Source of the DNA: Photobacterium alginatilyticum
GTDB lineage: Bacteria; Pseudomonadota; Gammaproteobacteria; Enterobacterales; Vibrionaceae
Reading direction: 5' to 3'
NCBI RefSeq assembly: GCF_009910675.1
Contig: NZ_RSEJ01000011.1
Location: 116,583-180,582, forward strand
DNA: 64,000 nucleotides
The notes beneath the pieces were generated by a model, which was not told the DNA's origin, ran no database searches, and saw only the letters and a program-made list of their open reading frames with translations. Numbering within the stretch: position 1 is the stretch's first letter; each line of letters begins with the position of its first letter. The position numbers and the translations under genes were made by a program. Positions 1 through 9,092 of the stretch are shown here, in pieces.

Positions 1-225
1 GGAGATATCAGCCTGGCGGAGTTCTGGAGCGGTTTGCGACCAATGACACCGGACGGTACACCTGTGATTGGCAAGACGCCTTTTGCCAACCTTTTCACCA
101 ATACGGGTCACGGCACACTGGGGTGGACCATGGCATGTGGCTCGGGAAAAATGCTGGCAGATATTGTCAGTGGCCGCAATCCAGATATTGACCCAGACGG
201 GCTGGATGTATTCCGTTACGCCTGA
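1..225 (+). CDS. dadA: D-amino acid dehydrogenase, C-terminal end (partial)
   Basis: The window opens inside this gene, so only the last 74 residues are seen. The tail reads [16 protein letters not shown] followed by [17 protein letters not shown], the typical C-terminal FAD-binding end of the DadA small subunit of D-amino acid dehydrogenase. This flavoenzyme oxidises D-amino acids (D-alanine in alanine catabolism) to 2-oxo acids and passes electrons to the membrane quinone pool. The frame is open from base 1 and stops with TGA at 223-225. The start and any operon partner such as alr/dadX lie outside the window. The family call rests on recognisable motifs; substrate preference cannot be read from this fragment. 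Confidence 0.85.
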   Translation, partial: GDISLAEFWSGLRPMTPDGTPVIGKTPFANLFTNTGHGTLGWTMACGSGKMLADIVSGRNPDIDPDGLDVFRYA

Positions 226-241
226 TCAATCTGGGAAGCTA

Positions 242-430
242 TCAGCAGTTGCCTTTTTTTGCCTGCCCAGGCGGGCAGAAACTGCCATTTCCGTGGTTGC
301 TGCTACTCTTGTTTTCGTCAGTTGTTGCTCTGATGTTTACGCCGTCAACTTCGCCCTCTACGTGGGTTAACTGGCAGCCGCCAAGAAACAGGGTAAACAG
401 AATAACGCTAATAAGTGGGTAGTTTTTCAT
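242..430 (-). CDS. small predicted lipoprotein
   Basis: A 62-residue product with a lipoprotein signal: MKNY, a hydrophobic stretch, then the lipobox LGGC with Cys at about residue 19. The mature part is short, polar and ends in a Cys-rich tail (FCPPGQAKKGNC) of unknown function. I chose the start at 430 because it places a normal-length signal peptide directly before the lipobox; an in-frame start 24 bases further upstream would add eight polar residues. The gene converges on the dadA end with a gap of only 16 bases. No family is recognised. It could be an envelope lipoprotein or a small non-essential ORF. Confidence 0.5.
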   Translation of the reverse strand: MKNYPLISVILFTLFLGGCQLTHVEGEVDGVNIRATTDENKSSSNHGNGSFCPPGQAKKGNC

Positions 431-653
431 TGCTGCAGAATGGTCTGTGTTCAATTGTTCACGCGAGTATATGTGGTGTGGCCGAAGTGATTGTTAGGGA
501 AAAGTCAGAGAAATGTCAGCAAGCCCAAATAATAGGCTGAATGTGTATTAAAATTTAACTACGAATAGTTTTTTCTATTGTTGCTAATCACTGACATCGC
601 TCTGAATGAATAAGACATGGGTTCAGTTTGGTATTCAGTGCCGGGAGGCCGTA

Positions 654-1211
654 ATGAAGCGGGTCTTTTACATTAGTGATGACCTAGACGATCTGGAGTT
701 GGTGGAATATGAATTGGAGTTGAGCGGGATCAGCCCGCCACAAATACATGTTCTGACCGACAACGATACTGAGGTTGCCAGCCATCACCACCTTCACCCC
801 GTGAAGTCTATTATGCGTAACGATATTATTCACTCGACGGAGATTGGAGCCGTTGTCGGTGTCTGTGCCGCTGCTATTGTATTGCTGGTTGCTTTTTTGT
901 CTGGTGCAACAGAAACGGTAGGTTGGGTTCCGTTCGTTATGTTGGCCATTGTGATGCTCGGATTCATTACCTGGGAAGGCGGATTGTTCGGGATTCAGGA
1001 ATTGCACTACCAGTTCCGCCGTTTCAAGCAGGTGTTGAAATCAGGCAAGCATGTTCTGATGGTCGATGTAGAGCCGAACCAGGAAATTACTCTGGCCAAT
1101 GTGACCCTGGCCCATGACAAGTTAAAGCCAGCCGGCATAGGCAAGGCTCCACCGCACTGGTTGATAGCAACCCAGAATGGCTGGGCGAAAATGAAGAGAA
1201 CGCTGCCGTAG
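654..1211 (+). CDS. conserved membrane protein with two predicted helices
   Basis: A 185-residue product starting MKRVFYISDDLDDLE, preceded by a GGGAGG ribosome site; the open frame extends 16 codons further upstream, but that start has no such site. Residues 1-55 look like a soluble domain, about 65-85 and 90-110 are membrane helices (AVVGVCAAAIVLLVAFLSG and WVPFVMLAIVMLGFITW), and the C-terminal about 70 residues are soluble again. It resembles Vibrionaceae and Pseudomonas proteins that carry an unsupported automatic name about NAD/FAD and cell division. I cannot assign a function. It converges on the cytochrome oxidase operon, and a shared hairpin lies between them. Confidence 0.7.
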   Translation: MKRVFYISDDLDDLELVEYELELSGISPPQIHVLTDNDTEVASHHHLHPVKSIMRNDIIHSTEIGAVVGVCAAAIVLLVAFLSGATETVGWVPFVMLAIVMLGFITWEGGLFGIQELHYQFRRFKQVLKSGKHVLMVDVEPNQEITLANVTLAHDKLKPAGIGKAPPHWLIATQNGWAKMKRTLP

Positions 1212-1256
1212 TGATATGTCCTATGTTGTGCTCTAAACGCTGATTGCATAATAAAT

Positions 1257-1278
1257 AGGGAGGCCTGCGAGCCTCCCT
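1257..1278. terminator. bidirectional hairpin between convergent genes
   Basis: AGGGAGGC and GCCTCCCT pair perfectly around a six-base loop. On the minus strand the stem is followed by an AT-rich ATTTATTA tract. It lies between the stop of the membrane protein at 1211 and the last gene of the oxidase operon (ends 1292), so it probably ends both transcripts. Confidence 0.65.
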
Positions 1279-1291
1279 GTTTAGTTATCAA

Positions 1292-1633
1292 CTATTCGTT
1301 AAAAAAGACTTCCCGTAGCTGGAATATGTAGTCGGCCTCGCTGGCCATCAGAATCACGAGAACCAAGAGTACCAGCGGTGGTAGGAAAATGGTGTAAACC
1401 AAGGCCAGCCGTTCCCATAGCATGTGCATAAATACACTGGCGATAAGGCCGGCTTTCAGCACCATAAACAGCAAGATCAGGCTCCAGCGTAGCAGTCCCT
1501 CTAGATGGTAAAAGTCGACCAGATAAGACAGGGTACTGAGCACAAATAACAGCCCCCATATTTTCAGATACAGGCTGATTGGATGTTGCTGCTTATGCTC
1601 GGTCGAACCAGGGTGTGCAGTGTCCATGTTCAA
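1292..1633 (-). CDS. cytochrome c oxidase subunit IV-like membrane protein
   Basis: A 113-residue protein with three predicted helices (LYLKIWGLLFVLSTLSYLV, LLRWSLILLFMVLKAGLIASV, LVYTIFLPPLVLLVLVILM), the size and topology of the bacterial COX4 family (CtaF/CyoD-like). Such subunits stabilise the catalytic core of haem-copper oxidases and carry no cofactor. It is the last gene of the minus-strand oxidase operon, six bases after the second subunit III gene. The call follows from topology, the KAGLIASVFMH segment typical of the family, and the operon position. Confidence 0.8.
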   Translation of the reverse strand: MNMDTAHPGSTEHKQQHPISLYLKIWGLLFVLSTLSYLVDFYHLEGLLRWSLILLFMVLKAGLIASVFMHMLWERLALVYTIFLPPLVLLVLVILMASEADYIFQLREVFFNE

Positions 1634-1639
1634 ATCCTC

Positions 1640-2311
1640 CTACCACAAGTAGAAAAAGGCGAAGATGAAAACCCAGACCAAATCGACGAAATGCCAGTAC
1701 AGGCCGGCAATTTCAACGATCTCGTAGTTGCCGCTGCGCTCGTAGTTTCCCCGCCATACCTTTGCGGCCACAATAAGCAGATAGAGAACGCCGATACTAA
1801 CGTGAAGGCCGTGAAAACCGGTGATCATAAAAAAGCTTGCCCCGAACTGGGCTGCCCCTGACTCGTTACCCCACGGGCGCACACCTTCCTCTATCAGTTT
1901 GGTCCATTCGAATGCCTGCATACCGACAAAGCTGAGGCCGAACAGGGCGGTGATCACTACCAGCAGTGCCGTGAGGCGGCGTTTTCGTTGGTACCCGGCA
2001 TTGACCGCCATCGCCATGGTGCCGCTGCTGGTGATCAGAATGAATGTCATGATCGCAATCAGGATCAGCGGAATCGACTGACCGCCTATGGTCAGGGCAA
2101 AGACTTCACTGGGAACCGGCCATGGGGTGGTGGTGGTCATTCTGACCGCCATATAGCCGGTCAGGAAACAGCCGAAGACAAAGATATCGCTCAGCAGGAA
2201 CAGCCACATCATGGCTTTGTTGGATGAAATGCGAAATACAGCTTGGTCCGCAGAGTAGTCCGCAACGATGGATGCCCATTGGCCGGACTGTGTTGACGGG
2301 GAATCGGCCAT
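1640..2311 (-). CDS. cytochrome c oxidase subunit III, copy 2
   Basis: A 223-residue, five-helix member of the subunit III family. The signature ITGFHGLHVSIGVLYLL and the C-terminal GLYWHFVDLVWVFIFAFFYLW are diagnostic. Subunit III surrounds subunit I in the membrane, binds lipid and helps keep turnover stable; it has no redox centre. It lies 13 bases after the other subunit III gene, to which it is clearly homologous but far from identical. This copy keeps the consensus better (WHFVDLVWVF); the first copy is more divergent. Two consecutive subunit III genes are unusual outside a few proteobacterial oxidase operons. Confidence 0.9.
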   Translation of the reverse strand: MADSPSTQSGQWASIVADYSADQAVFRISSNKAMMWLFLLSDIFVFGCFLTGYMAVRMTTTTPWPVPSEVFALTIGGQSIPLILIAIMTFILITSSGTMAMAVNAGYQRKRRLTALLVVITALFGLSFVGMQAFEWTKLIEEGVRPWGNESGAAQFGASFFMITGFHGLHVSIGVLYLLIVAAKVWRGNYERSGNYEIVEIAGLYWHFVDLVWVFIFAFFYLW

Positions 2312-2324
2312 ACGTATTTACCTC

Positions 2325-2987
2325 TTATGTAAATCGCAACAGCCCCAATAAAAACAACCAGACAAAGAGTAAAAAATGCCAATACCGGGTGCAGAGGTTC
2401 AGTGACGGATAAAGGGAGTCACTGCGTCTGCGGACAGCGTGGTAAACCGCTATCGCCAGGGCTACCAGCCCACCCAGCACATGCAGTCCATGCAGGCCAG
2501 TTAACAGGTAGAAAAAACTGTTGGCCGGGTTGCCCCCGACACTGTAATTCAACGCAAGCAGGTGTTGCCATGCCCAAAGCTGAGCTCCAACAAAGCCCAA
2601 CGTAAAAAATACCGCGAGGTTCAGCAAGGCGCGGCAGGCATGGATGGAGGGCAGCAGTGCTGCCTTGCGACAACTCAGGTGCATTGCTATACAGCTCATG
2701 ACAAGCATAGCAGTGCTGATACTGAGCTGCCACGGTTCACCGAGTGGTTGCCAGTCATTGAGAGTCATCCGGATACGGTAGGCCACCGAGAATAAGAAAA
2801 ACAGCATAGTGACCACGGCTATCAGGAGCCAGACTCCGGTGGAGGCAGAAGCATTTTCCATGGGGGGAAAGTACTTTCTGTCGGCGTCTGGGCTGAGGGT
2901 TACCTTGGCTTGATTTGGCTGGCCATTCTGCTCAAGGTTATTGTGTTCATGAGTATCGTCTTTGCGGCTATGGTGTTCAGGCTTCAT
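2325..2987 (-). CDS. ctaE: cytochrome c oxidase subunit III, copy 1 (divergent)
   Basis: A 220-residue subunit III family protein. A polar His/Asn-rich N-terminal stretch of about 50 residues precedes five helices. The family motif appears as LTGLHGLHVLGGLVAL and the end as CTRYWHFLLFVWLFLLGLL, where the usual WHFVDxVW aspartate is replaced. Its start overlaps the end of subunit I by 11 bases, pointing to translational coupling. Two paralogous III subunits may assemble together or alternate; the sequence cannot decide. The gene symbol is a family-level name. Confidence 0.85.
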   Translation of the reverse strand: MKPEHHSRKDDTHEHNNLEQNGQPNQAKVTLSPDADRKYFPPMENASASTGVWLLIAVVTMLFFLFSVAYRIRMTLNDWQPLGEPWQLSISTAMLVMSCIAMHLSCRKAALLPSIHACRALLNLAVFFTLGFVGAQLWAWQHLLALNYSVGGNPANSFFYLLTGLHGLHVLGGLVALAIAVYHAVRRRSDSLYPSLNLCTRYWHFLLFVWLFLLGLLRFT

Positions 2988-4779
2988 CGCTGTCCCTCTT
3001 CAGATTATTTGGCGAGGAAAGATTTTCGTCGGCATCTGAGGTTTGTTGGCCAGGTTGCTGAGCTGGCGGAGCGTTCTGCGGAATATAGTCCTCGTCATGT
3101 CCCGGTACGCTAAAGTCATAGGCCCAGCGGTAGACAACTGGGAGTGATGAGCCCCAATTGCCGTGTCGGGGAGGCGTATCGGGTGTTTGCCACTCCAGTG
3201 AGGTAGCCTGCCAGGGGTTTCCCGTTGTCTGCTTGCCTTTCTTGTAGCTCCAGAACAGGTTGAAGATGAATATCAGCTGTGCGGCGCCGACAATCAGGGC
3301 GGCGATGGTAATGAAGGCATTGAGGCTCTGCGCCGATTCCGGAATAAAGCTGTAGCCATCATAGGCGTAGTATCGTCGCGGCATACCGAGGATCCCCAGA
3401 TAGTGCATCGGGAAGTAGATGGCATAGGTACCGAGAAAAGTTACCCAGAAGTGCAGGTGGCCGAGGGGCTCATTGAGCATTCGTCCGGTGATCTTGGGAT
3501 ACCAGTGATATATCCCGCCAAAGATGACAAGAATAGGGGAGACACCCATTACCATATGAAAGTGGGCAATGACGAAGTAGGTATCTGATAAAGGGATGTC
3601 GACGATTACGTTGCCGAGGAACAGACCGGTCAATCCGCCGATGATAAAGCTGCTCATAAATGCCAGGGCAAACAGCATCGGTAAGCTTAGGTGGATATCA
3701 CCTCGCCAGAGAGTAAACAGCCAGTTGTAGACCTTGATGGCGGTTGGAACGGCGATCACCAGGGTGGTAGTAGCAAAGAAGAAGCCAAAATACGGATTCA
3801 TACCGCTGACATACATGTGGTGGGCCCAGACAATAAAGCTCAGAGCAGCAATTCCCAGTATGGCCCATACCATCATCTTGTAACCAAAGATATTTTTGCG
3901 TGCATGGATGCTGATCAAGTCGGAGACGATTCCGAAGGCCGGCAAGGCAACAATATAGACCTCGGGGTGACCAAAGAACCAGAACAGGTGCTGGAACAGG
4001 ATTGGGCTGCCGCCGCCGTAGTCGGTCTGCTGGCCCATCGAGATTATAGCGGGCATGAAGAAGCTCGAGCCGAGCAGTTTATCGAACAGCATCATAATGG
4101 CGCTGACCAGCAGGGCAGGGAAGGCCAGCAATGCCATGATCGAAGCGGTAAAAATGCCCCAAACCGTTAGTGGCATCCGCAATAGTGTCATCCCTTCGGT
4201 ACGGGCCTGCAGTACGGTAGTGACATAGTTCAGGCCTCCCATTGTTGCCGCGACGATAAAGACTGCCAGTGAGATCAGCATCAGCACAATTCCCCAGTCG
4301 GTACCGGGAGTGCCGGGCATAATGGCCTGGGGCGGGTAGAGCGTCCAGCCTGCACCTGTCGGTCCTCCGGTAACGAAGAAGCTGGCGATAAGGATCAGCG
4401 ATGCCAACAGATAAAACCAGAAGCTGAGCATATTGAGAAACGGAAACACCATATCACGGGCACCGATCATCAGCGGGATCAGGTAGTTGCCAAAGCCGCC
4501 AAGAAACAGAGCAGTAAGCAGGTAGACCACCATGATCATGCCGTGCAGGGTCATAGACTGGTAGTAAGTATTTACATCGATGAAGTCAAACTGACCGGGA
4601 AAGCCAAGCTGAAGGCGCATCAGCCAGGACAGGACCAGGGCGATCAGGCCCATGAAAATCGCGGTGAGCGAGTACTGGATAGCGATGACCTTGTGGTCTT
4701 GGCTCCAGACATACTTGGTCCAGAATGACTGGGGATGGTCATCCGAATCGCCGGTGTGTGAGGTGTTGTAATTGGACAT
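2977..4779 (-). CDS. ctaD: cytochrome c oxidase subunit I
   Basis: A 600-residue haem-copper oxidase catalytic subunit with about 12 helices. WFFGHPEVYIVALPAFG supplies a CuB histidine, the cross-linked tyrosine and the proton-channel glutamate typical of A-type oxidases. VWAHHMY gives the two further CuB histidines, and IAHFHMVMG the haem a3 and haem a ligands. The enzyme reduces O2 to water and pumps protons across the inner membrane. The C-terminal about 70 residues are a hydrophilic tail rich in Pro, Gln and Asp. It follows subunit II by 31 bases and overlaps subunit III. No assembly genes (ctaB, ctaG/cox11) are seen next to the operon. Confidence 0.97.
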   Translation of the reverse strand: MSNYNTSHTGDSDDHPQSFWTKYVWSQDHKVIAIQYSLTAIFMGLIALVLSWLMRLQLGFPGQFDFIDVNTYYQSMTLHGMIMVVYLLTALFLGGFGNYLIPLMIGARDMVFPFLNMLSFWFYLLASLILIASFFVTGGPTGAGWTLYPPQAIMPGTPGTDWGIVLMLISLAVFIVAATMGGLNYVTTVLQARTEGMTLLRMPLTVWGIFTASIMALLAFPALLVSAIMMLFDKLLGSSFFMPAIISMGQQTDYGGGSPILFQHLFWFFGHPEVYIVALPAFGIVSDLISIHARKNIFGYKMMVWAILGIAALSFIVWAHHMYVSGMNPYFGFFFATTTLVIAVPTAIKVYNWLFTLWRGDIHLSLPMLFALAFMSSFIIGGLTGLFLGNVIVDIPLSDTYFVIAHFHMVMGVSPILVIFGGIYHWYPKITGRMLNEPLGHLHFWVTFLGTYAIYFPMHYLGILGMPRRYYAYDGYSFIPESAQSLNAFITIAALIVGAAQLIFIFNLFWSYKKGKQTTGNPWQATSLEWQTPDTPPRHGNWGSSLPVVYRWAYDFSVPGHDEDYIPQNAPPAQQPGQQTSDADENLSSPNNLKRDSDEA

Positions 4780-4810
4780 GGTCCTTTTCCCCTTGTTCTT
4801 TTAGCGTTGG

Positions 4811-5926
4811 CTATGGGCTGGGCGATGGTTCCGATACCGCTTTGATATAGGCGATAATGGCTTCGACTTCCTGATCGTTAAACTGATAGACCGGCATGAT
4901 GGCCGGATAGCCTTTGACGATTTCGGCTCCGGCATTGAGGATGGCGGTACGCAGGTAGGCATCGTCAACCACCACCTCGGCATCGTCAGACATCAACTCG
5001 GTTTTGCCATACAGGCCGAGCCAGGTGGGACCGACTCCGGGTTTGCCGTCCAGGCTGTGGCAGGCGATACAGCCGTTAACTTCAGATAAGGTTTTTCCCA
5101 GTTCGACCAGATTGGTGGTATCGCTGGTGGTTTGTGGTTGCTGACTGTCGGCGAAGGTTGGCTGGGATGCCAACCAGACCCCGAAACTGGCATCATCCTC
5201 GACAATTACCCGACCACGCATATTGAAATGCCCTATTCCGCATAGTTCGGCACAAAGAATATCGAAGGTGCCGCGCTGGGTCGGGGTAAACCAGAAATAG
5301 CTGACGGTACCGGGTACAAGATCCATCTTGGCGCGGAACTGCGGGACATTAAAGTTATGCAGGACATCTTTCGATCGGAGCAAAACTTTGAGCGAGGTGA
5401 ACAGCGGCAGATGCAGCTCGGGGCCGATGATGATTCTGTCATCGGCCGAGGCCGGATCGTCAGGGTCGAGCCCCATAGGGTTGGTTGGGGAGATAAACTG
5501 AATACCAGTCTGACCCAGCTGATTGTCTTTACCGGGAAAACGAAAGCTCCACTTCCATTGTTCGCCGACCACCTCGAACGTTTGTGCTTCTTCGGGCACA
5601 GTGACGAATTTTCCGTAGACCACCAGTCCCGGAGCCAGCAGTGCAACAATCCCGACGGTAGTGAGGCCGATAAGCCACGCCTCGAGCTTTTTGCTTTCCG
5701 GTTGATAGGTCGACTTTCGCCCGGGCTTATGGCGGTAACGGATCACTATCCAGGCAATCAGCAGGTTGATAACAATAAAAAAAGCACCGGTAATGATGAT
5801 GGTCAGTGTGAAGGCATCATCGATCTCGCCCCAGTTCGATGCAGCAGGCGTCAACCACCACGGACTGTAGTAGTGGAATGCAACGGAGGCAATGACAATC
5901 AGTATCAAGGCAATGGCAATAGCCAT
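4811..5926 (-). CDS. ctaC: cytochrome c oxidase subunit II with fused cytochrome c domain (caa3 type)
   Basis: A 371-residue subunit II. An N-terminal hydrophobic segment and a second helix (about 40-62) anchor a periplasmic cupredoxin domain whose dinuclear CuA motif is CAELCGIGHFNM. After a Gln/Thr-rich linker the C-terminal about 85 residues form a class I cytochrome c, with haem motif CIACH and an axial-ligand candidate in IMPVYQ. This fusion is the hallmark of caa3-type oxidases: electrons from a soluble cytochrome enter the fused haem, then CuA, then subunit I. It is the first gene of the five-gene minus-strand operon, and the promoter should lie in the 5927-6469 gap. Confidence 0.95.
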   Translation of the reverse strand: MAIAIALILIVIASVAFHYYSPWWLTPAASNWGEIDDAFTLTIIITGAFFIVINLLIAWIVIRYRHKPGRKSTYQPESKKLEAWLIGLTTVGIVALLAPGLVVYGKFVTVPEEAQTFEVVGEQWKWSFRFPGKDNQLGQTGIQFISPTNPMGLDPDDPASADDRIIIGPELHLPLFTSLKVLLRSKDVLHNFNVPQFRAKMDLVPGTVSYFWFTPTQRGTFDILCAELCGIGHFNMRGRVIVEDDASFGVWLASQPTFADSQQPQTTSDTTNLVELGKTLSEVNGCIACHSLDGKPGVGPTWLGLYGKTELMSDDAEVVVDDAYLRTAILNAGAEIVKGYPAIMPVYQFNDQEVEAIIAYIKAVSEPSPSP

Positions 5927-6469
5927 ACAGAAAGCACCTTAAATCGTTACTGGTCCTGTCCTTGATAAATACAGCAGCAAAATGTTTTCCCGCGAAGGGC
6001 GCCCGAAATCAATGGTGTTAGCGTGCTCTGCCGAGCTGAATGAATATGGATATTTTATAGTAAATTAGCTTAGTGGAGGAATGTGGTGTCCGCGAGCTGA
6101 TAACTGTTTTTCTACTGCGCTGCTACAAAACTGAGAATGATATACGTGTGGAAGCAAAGAATTGAAGTACTGCTGGATATCTATTAATAGAACACATGCT
6201 CTATTAAATCGAAAAAGGAAGTTATGCTTCTAAATTGTGCTGATATGGGCAATAAATTGCTTTTAGCGGGGGGCAATTTCGTGAGCTGACAACAGTTTTT
6301 ATCGTCGTCTGCTTTGAGGCAAATGACTGACTGTTATAGTCAAGTTTATTACCTATTTTAAATCAATTGGATAGCAGGGTTCTGCCTAGCAAGTAGTACA
6401 GCAGGATTAATTAGGTAAGCAAGCTAGTCTGCTACCGCCTTGTTAGCGTAATGTGTACTTAAGGAAGGT
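5927..6469. other. 543-base divergent intergenic region with a degenerate direct repeat
   Basis: This gap separates the start of the oxidase operon (minus) from the start of the serine hydrolase gene (plus), so it must carry both promoters. I see no gene in it. It holds two related copies of roughly 78 bases, at about 6061-6140 and 6253-6330. The best core is 6092-6124 against 6281-6313, with 24 of 33 bases identical. The rest is AT-rich without a motif I can name. Confidence 0.6.
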
Positions 6470-7957
6470 ATGAAATTGCGTATTAAGCTTTGTGACTGGA
6501 CGATTGGCTCCCCACCTCAACAGCGCTCGAACTTGATTCGTCAACTTATCTCTTCTCTCTGCTGGGTTCTGTGTTTCTTGTTATTTCCGACAAAGGCCAT
6601 AGCAAGTGATGTTGATCCTTATGTCGGGATATATAAGGCGGATATCGGCCTTATCCCCTATACCGTGATTAAAAAGCATGGGCAGCGTTATTTTGCACAT
6701 GTGTCCCCGAGCTCGGTCGAGCTGGTGATTGATGAAACCGGTAAATTCAAAGCAAAGAATGCGAATATTGACATCTACGGTCAATTCAAAAAAAAGCAAG
6801 ATGGACGATATCAACTAAAGGCGGTCAGTCTCTATGGGGTACGGCACGTCTACCGACGAGAAGTCTTAGACCCGCAGAGATATATTTCCGCCCTGTACAG
6901 TGACTCGCAAGCCTATAGTGAGTTCAGTCACCCCTCGAGTGAACAGTGTGCTGCCCCCTACCCAGATGCCCGAGTTGCCGGAGAGAAGTGGTTAAAGCGC
7001 TCGCCCCAAATGCAGTCTTTAGTTAGCAAAATAGAAGGCGGCCGTTTGGATTACGGAATGATAAATAGTTTGCTGATCCTCAAAGATGGCGAACTGGTAT
7101 TCGAACGTTACTTCAACGGCTGGCAGGCGAGTGAACCCCATATGATGTTGTCAGTGAGCAAAAGTCTGACATCACTGCTGGTGGGGATGGCTGTTAAACA
7201 GGGGGCTATAAAAGATATCAACCAACCCGCTGTGAGTTATTTGCCAGACTATAAAATGTATTTCCAGGGAGATAGAAAGAGGCTTACTCTCAGGCACCTA
7301 TTGACGATGTCTCCCAGCCTGTACTGGGACAACTGGTTGAGACATCAAGATAGCTCGCCCAATACTGCGGGCATCGAATTCAATGGTAATGATTCAGTTG
7401 CCTATGTGTTGTCGCAGCCACTAAGTACGACTAAAGGCAGTATTACCTACAGCGGACGAATGGTGAGTGTGATGGGGGAGATTCTCCGTGTTGCCAGCAA
7501 ACAGCCATCTGTCAGCGAGTACGCCAGAAAAGGCCCTTTGTCGGCCCTGTGTTTTCAGAATGCTTTCTGGGTCAAGCAAAAAGATCAGCGTTCCAATGTG
7601 GCCGGCGGTGTCGTATTGCGGCCTCGTGATATGTTGAAGCTGGGGCAACTGGTGCTTAATGAAGGCGAATGGAACGGGAAGCAGCTATTTGATGCCGATT
7701 GGATTAACGAGTCGATGAAACCGGCCTCGTCATTCGAGGCCAACGGTAATAAATACAGCTATTTCTGGTGGAATTCGGCCTATTATCATCAAGGTAAAAA
7801 ATATCCGGCCATCAAGGCCGTTGGTTATGGCGGGCAGGAGATAGCAATTGTCAAAGATCTTGATTTGGTCGTTGTAAAAACGGCCAACAGCTTTTTTTCG
7901 GGATCGTTAATAGACAAGATCATGACTGACGACGTGTTACCGACACTGGTGAAGTAA
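6470..7957 (+). CDS. exported serine hydrolase of the beta-lactamase (class C-like) family
   Basis: A 495-residue protein. An N-terminal hydrophobic segment ending FPTKAIA-SD suggests export, although about 30 polar residues precede it. A unique domain (about 45-155) is followed by the serine beta-lactamase/penicillin-binding fold. SVSKS supplies the catalytic Ser-x-x-Lys at about residues 230-233, TYSG is the Tyr-containing second motif, and GYGGQE near the C-terminus stands where KTG/HTG is usual. Relatives include esterases, D-aminopeptidases and 6-aminohexanoate-dimer hydrolases, so a true beta-lactamase is unlikely. It is monocistronic, with an AAGGAAGGT ribosome site before the ATG. The substrate cannot be inferred. 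Confidence 0.8.
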   Translation: MKLRIKLCDWTIGSPPQQRSNLIRQLISSLCWVLCFLLFPTKAIASDVDPYVGIYKADIGLIPYTVIKKHGQRYFAHVSPSSVELVIDETGKFKAKNANIDIYGQFKKKQDGRYQLKAVSLYGVRHVYRREVLDPQRYISALYSDSQAYSEFSHPSSEQCAAPYPDARVAGEKWLKRSPQMQSLVSKIEGGRLDYGMINSLLILKDGELVFERYFNGWQASEPHMMLSVSKSLTSLLVGMAVKQGAIKDINQPAVSYLPDYKMYFQGDRKRLTLRHLLTMSPSLYWDNWLRHQDSSPNTAGIEFNGNDSVAYVLSQPLSTTKGSITYSGRMVSVMGEILRVASKQPSVSEYARKGPLSALCFQNAFWVKQKDQRSNVAGGVVLRPRDMLKLGQLVLNEGEWNGKQLFDADWINESMKPASSFEANGNKYSYFWWNSAYYHQGKKYPAIKAVGYGGQEIAIVKDLDLVVVKTANSFFSGSLIDKIMTDDVLPTLVK

Positions 7958-8106
7958 TTACTCGTAGTCGCCATTGCTTTGGCAAAGCGAAAAGTGACGG
8001 CGGCAGTGAAATTACAGTTAACCTGTCATGAACAGTTTGATGCAACAGAGAACGTTCGCTATGTTTAAAAAATATTCTCGTAAAATCTGACTGTTAGGAG
8101 TGCTAT

Positions 8107-9024
8107 GTGGCTGGAGCAAGTTTATTGGTCCTATTAGACGATATCGCGACTGTGCTTGATGATGTGGCGGTGATGAGTAAAGTTGCCGCCCGAAAGACGG
8201 CTGGCGTGTTAGGTGATGATCTTGCTTTGAATGCCCAGCAGGTTTCGGGCGTGAGGGCCGAAAGGGAGATACCGGTTGTCTGGGCTGTAGCCAAAGGATC
8301 ACTTCGAAACAAGTTAATATTGGTTCCGGCGGCTTTGCTGATCAGCGCTTTTGCCCCGTGGCTGATCACCCCAATGCTGCTTGTTGGTGGCCTGTTTCTT
8401 TGCTACGAAGGATTTGAAAAAGTCGTCGAAAAAATGTTTCATTCCCCGCAGCTAAAAGAGTCCGAACTGCTAGATGGCTTGGATAAAGCCGACGATGTTG
8501 TTGAGTTTGAGAAGCAAAAGATTAAAGGCGCGATTAGGACGGACTTTGTCTTGTCGGCTGAGATTATTGTGATTGCGCTGGGTACGGTGCAGGAAGTGCC
8601 TATTGTTACCCAGGTACTGGTGATCAGCCTGATTGCCGTATTGATGACTATCGGTGTCTATGGGTTAGTGGCGGTTATCGTCAAACTCGATGACTTAGGG
8701 CTGTACCTGATTAAAAATAGCTATGTTGCATCTTTTAAACATGCGATTGGTAATGCATTAATCAACGCCGCGCCATATTTGATGAAGTTTTTAGCCGTGG
8801 TCGGCACCATAGCCATGTTCTTAGTCGGTGGCGGTATTGTTGTCCACAGTATCCCGAACTCTCATGCCTTAGTTCACCTACTTGTTGAGCGGGTTGACAT
8901 GATCCCCGGCGGCCCACTCATGCTACCGGCTCTGGTTAATGCGGTAATAGGACTACTATCAGGTGCTCTCGTACTTGCCGGGATATCTTTCTTCAGCCGC
9001 GTAAAGGCAATGACGAAAGAGTAA
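8107..9024 (+). CDS. yedI: YedI-like inner membrane protein (DUF808)
   Basis: A 305-residue membrane protein starting MAGASLLVLLDDIATVLDDVAVMSK, essentially the N-terminus of E. coli YedI (DUF808). I start it at the GTG at 8107, just after the AGGAG ribosome site at 8095-8099, because this gives the family's MAG start; an overlapping ATG at 8105 is in another frame. At least five hydrophobic helices follow, with a soluble acidic stretch (about 115-150). The function of YedI is unknown. The gene stands alone, 150 bases after the serine hydrolase. Confidence 0.9.
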   Translation: MAGASLLVLLDDIATVLDDVAVMSKVAARKTAGVLGDDLALNAQQVSGVRAEREIPVVWAVAKGSLRNKLILVPAALLISAFAPWLITPMLLVGGLFLCYEGFEKVVEKMFHSPQLKESELLDGLDKADDVVEFEKQKIKGAIRTDFVLSAEIIVIALGTVQEVPIVTQVLVISLIAVLMTIGVYGLVAVIVKLDDLGLYLIKNSYVASFKHAIGNALINAAPYLMKFLAVVGTIAMFLVGGGIVVHSIPNSHALVHLLVERVDMIPGGPLMLPALVNAVIGLLSGALVLAGISFFSRVKAMTKE

Positions 9025-9092
9025 ATTAGGTCATTGGATAATTTGGTATTAACATGGCCAGATATGTTTAGCCTGATCTGATTGAGATTAAA

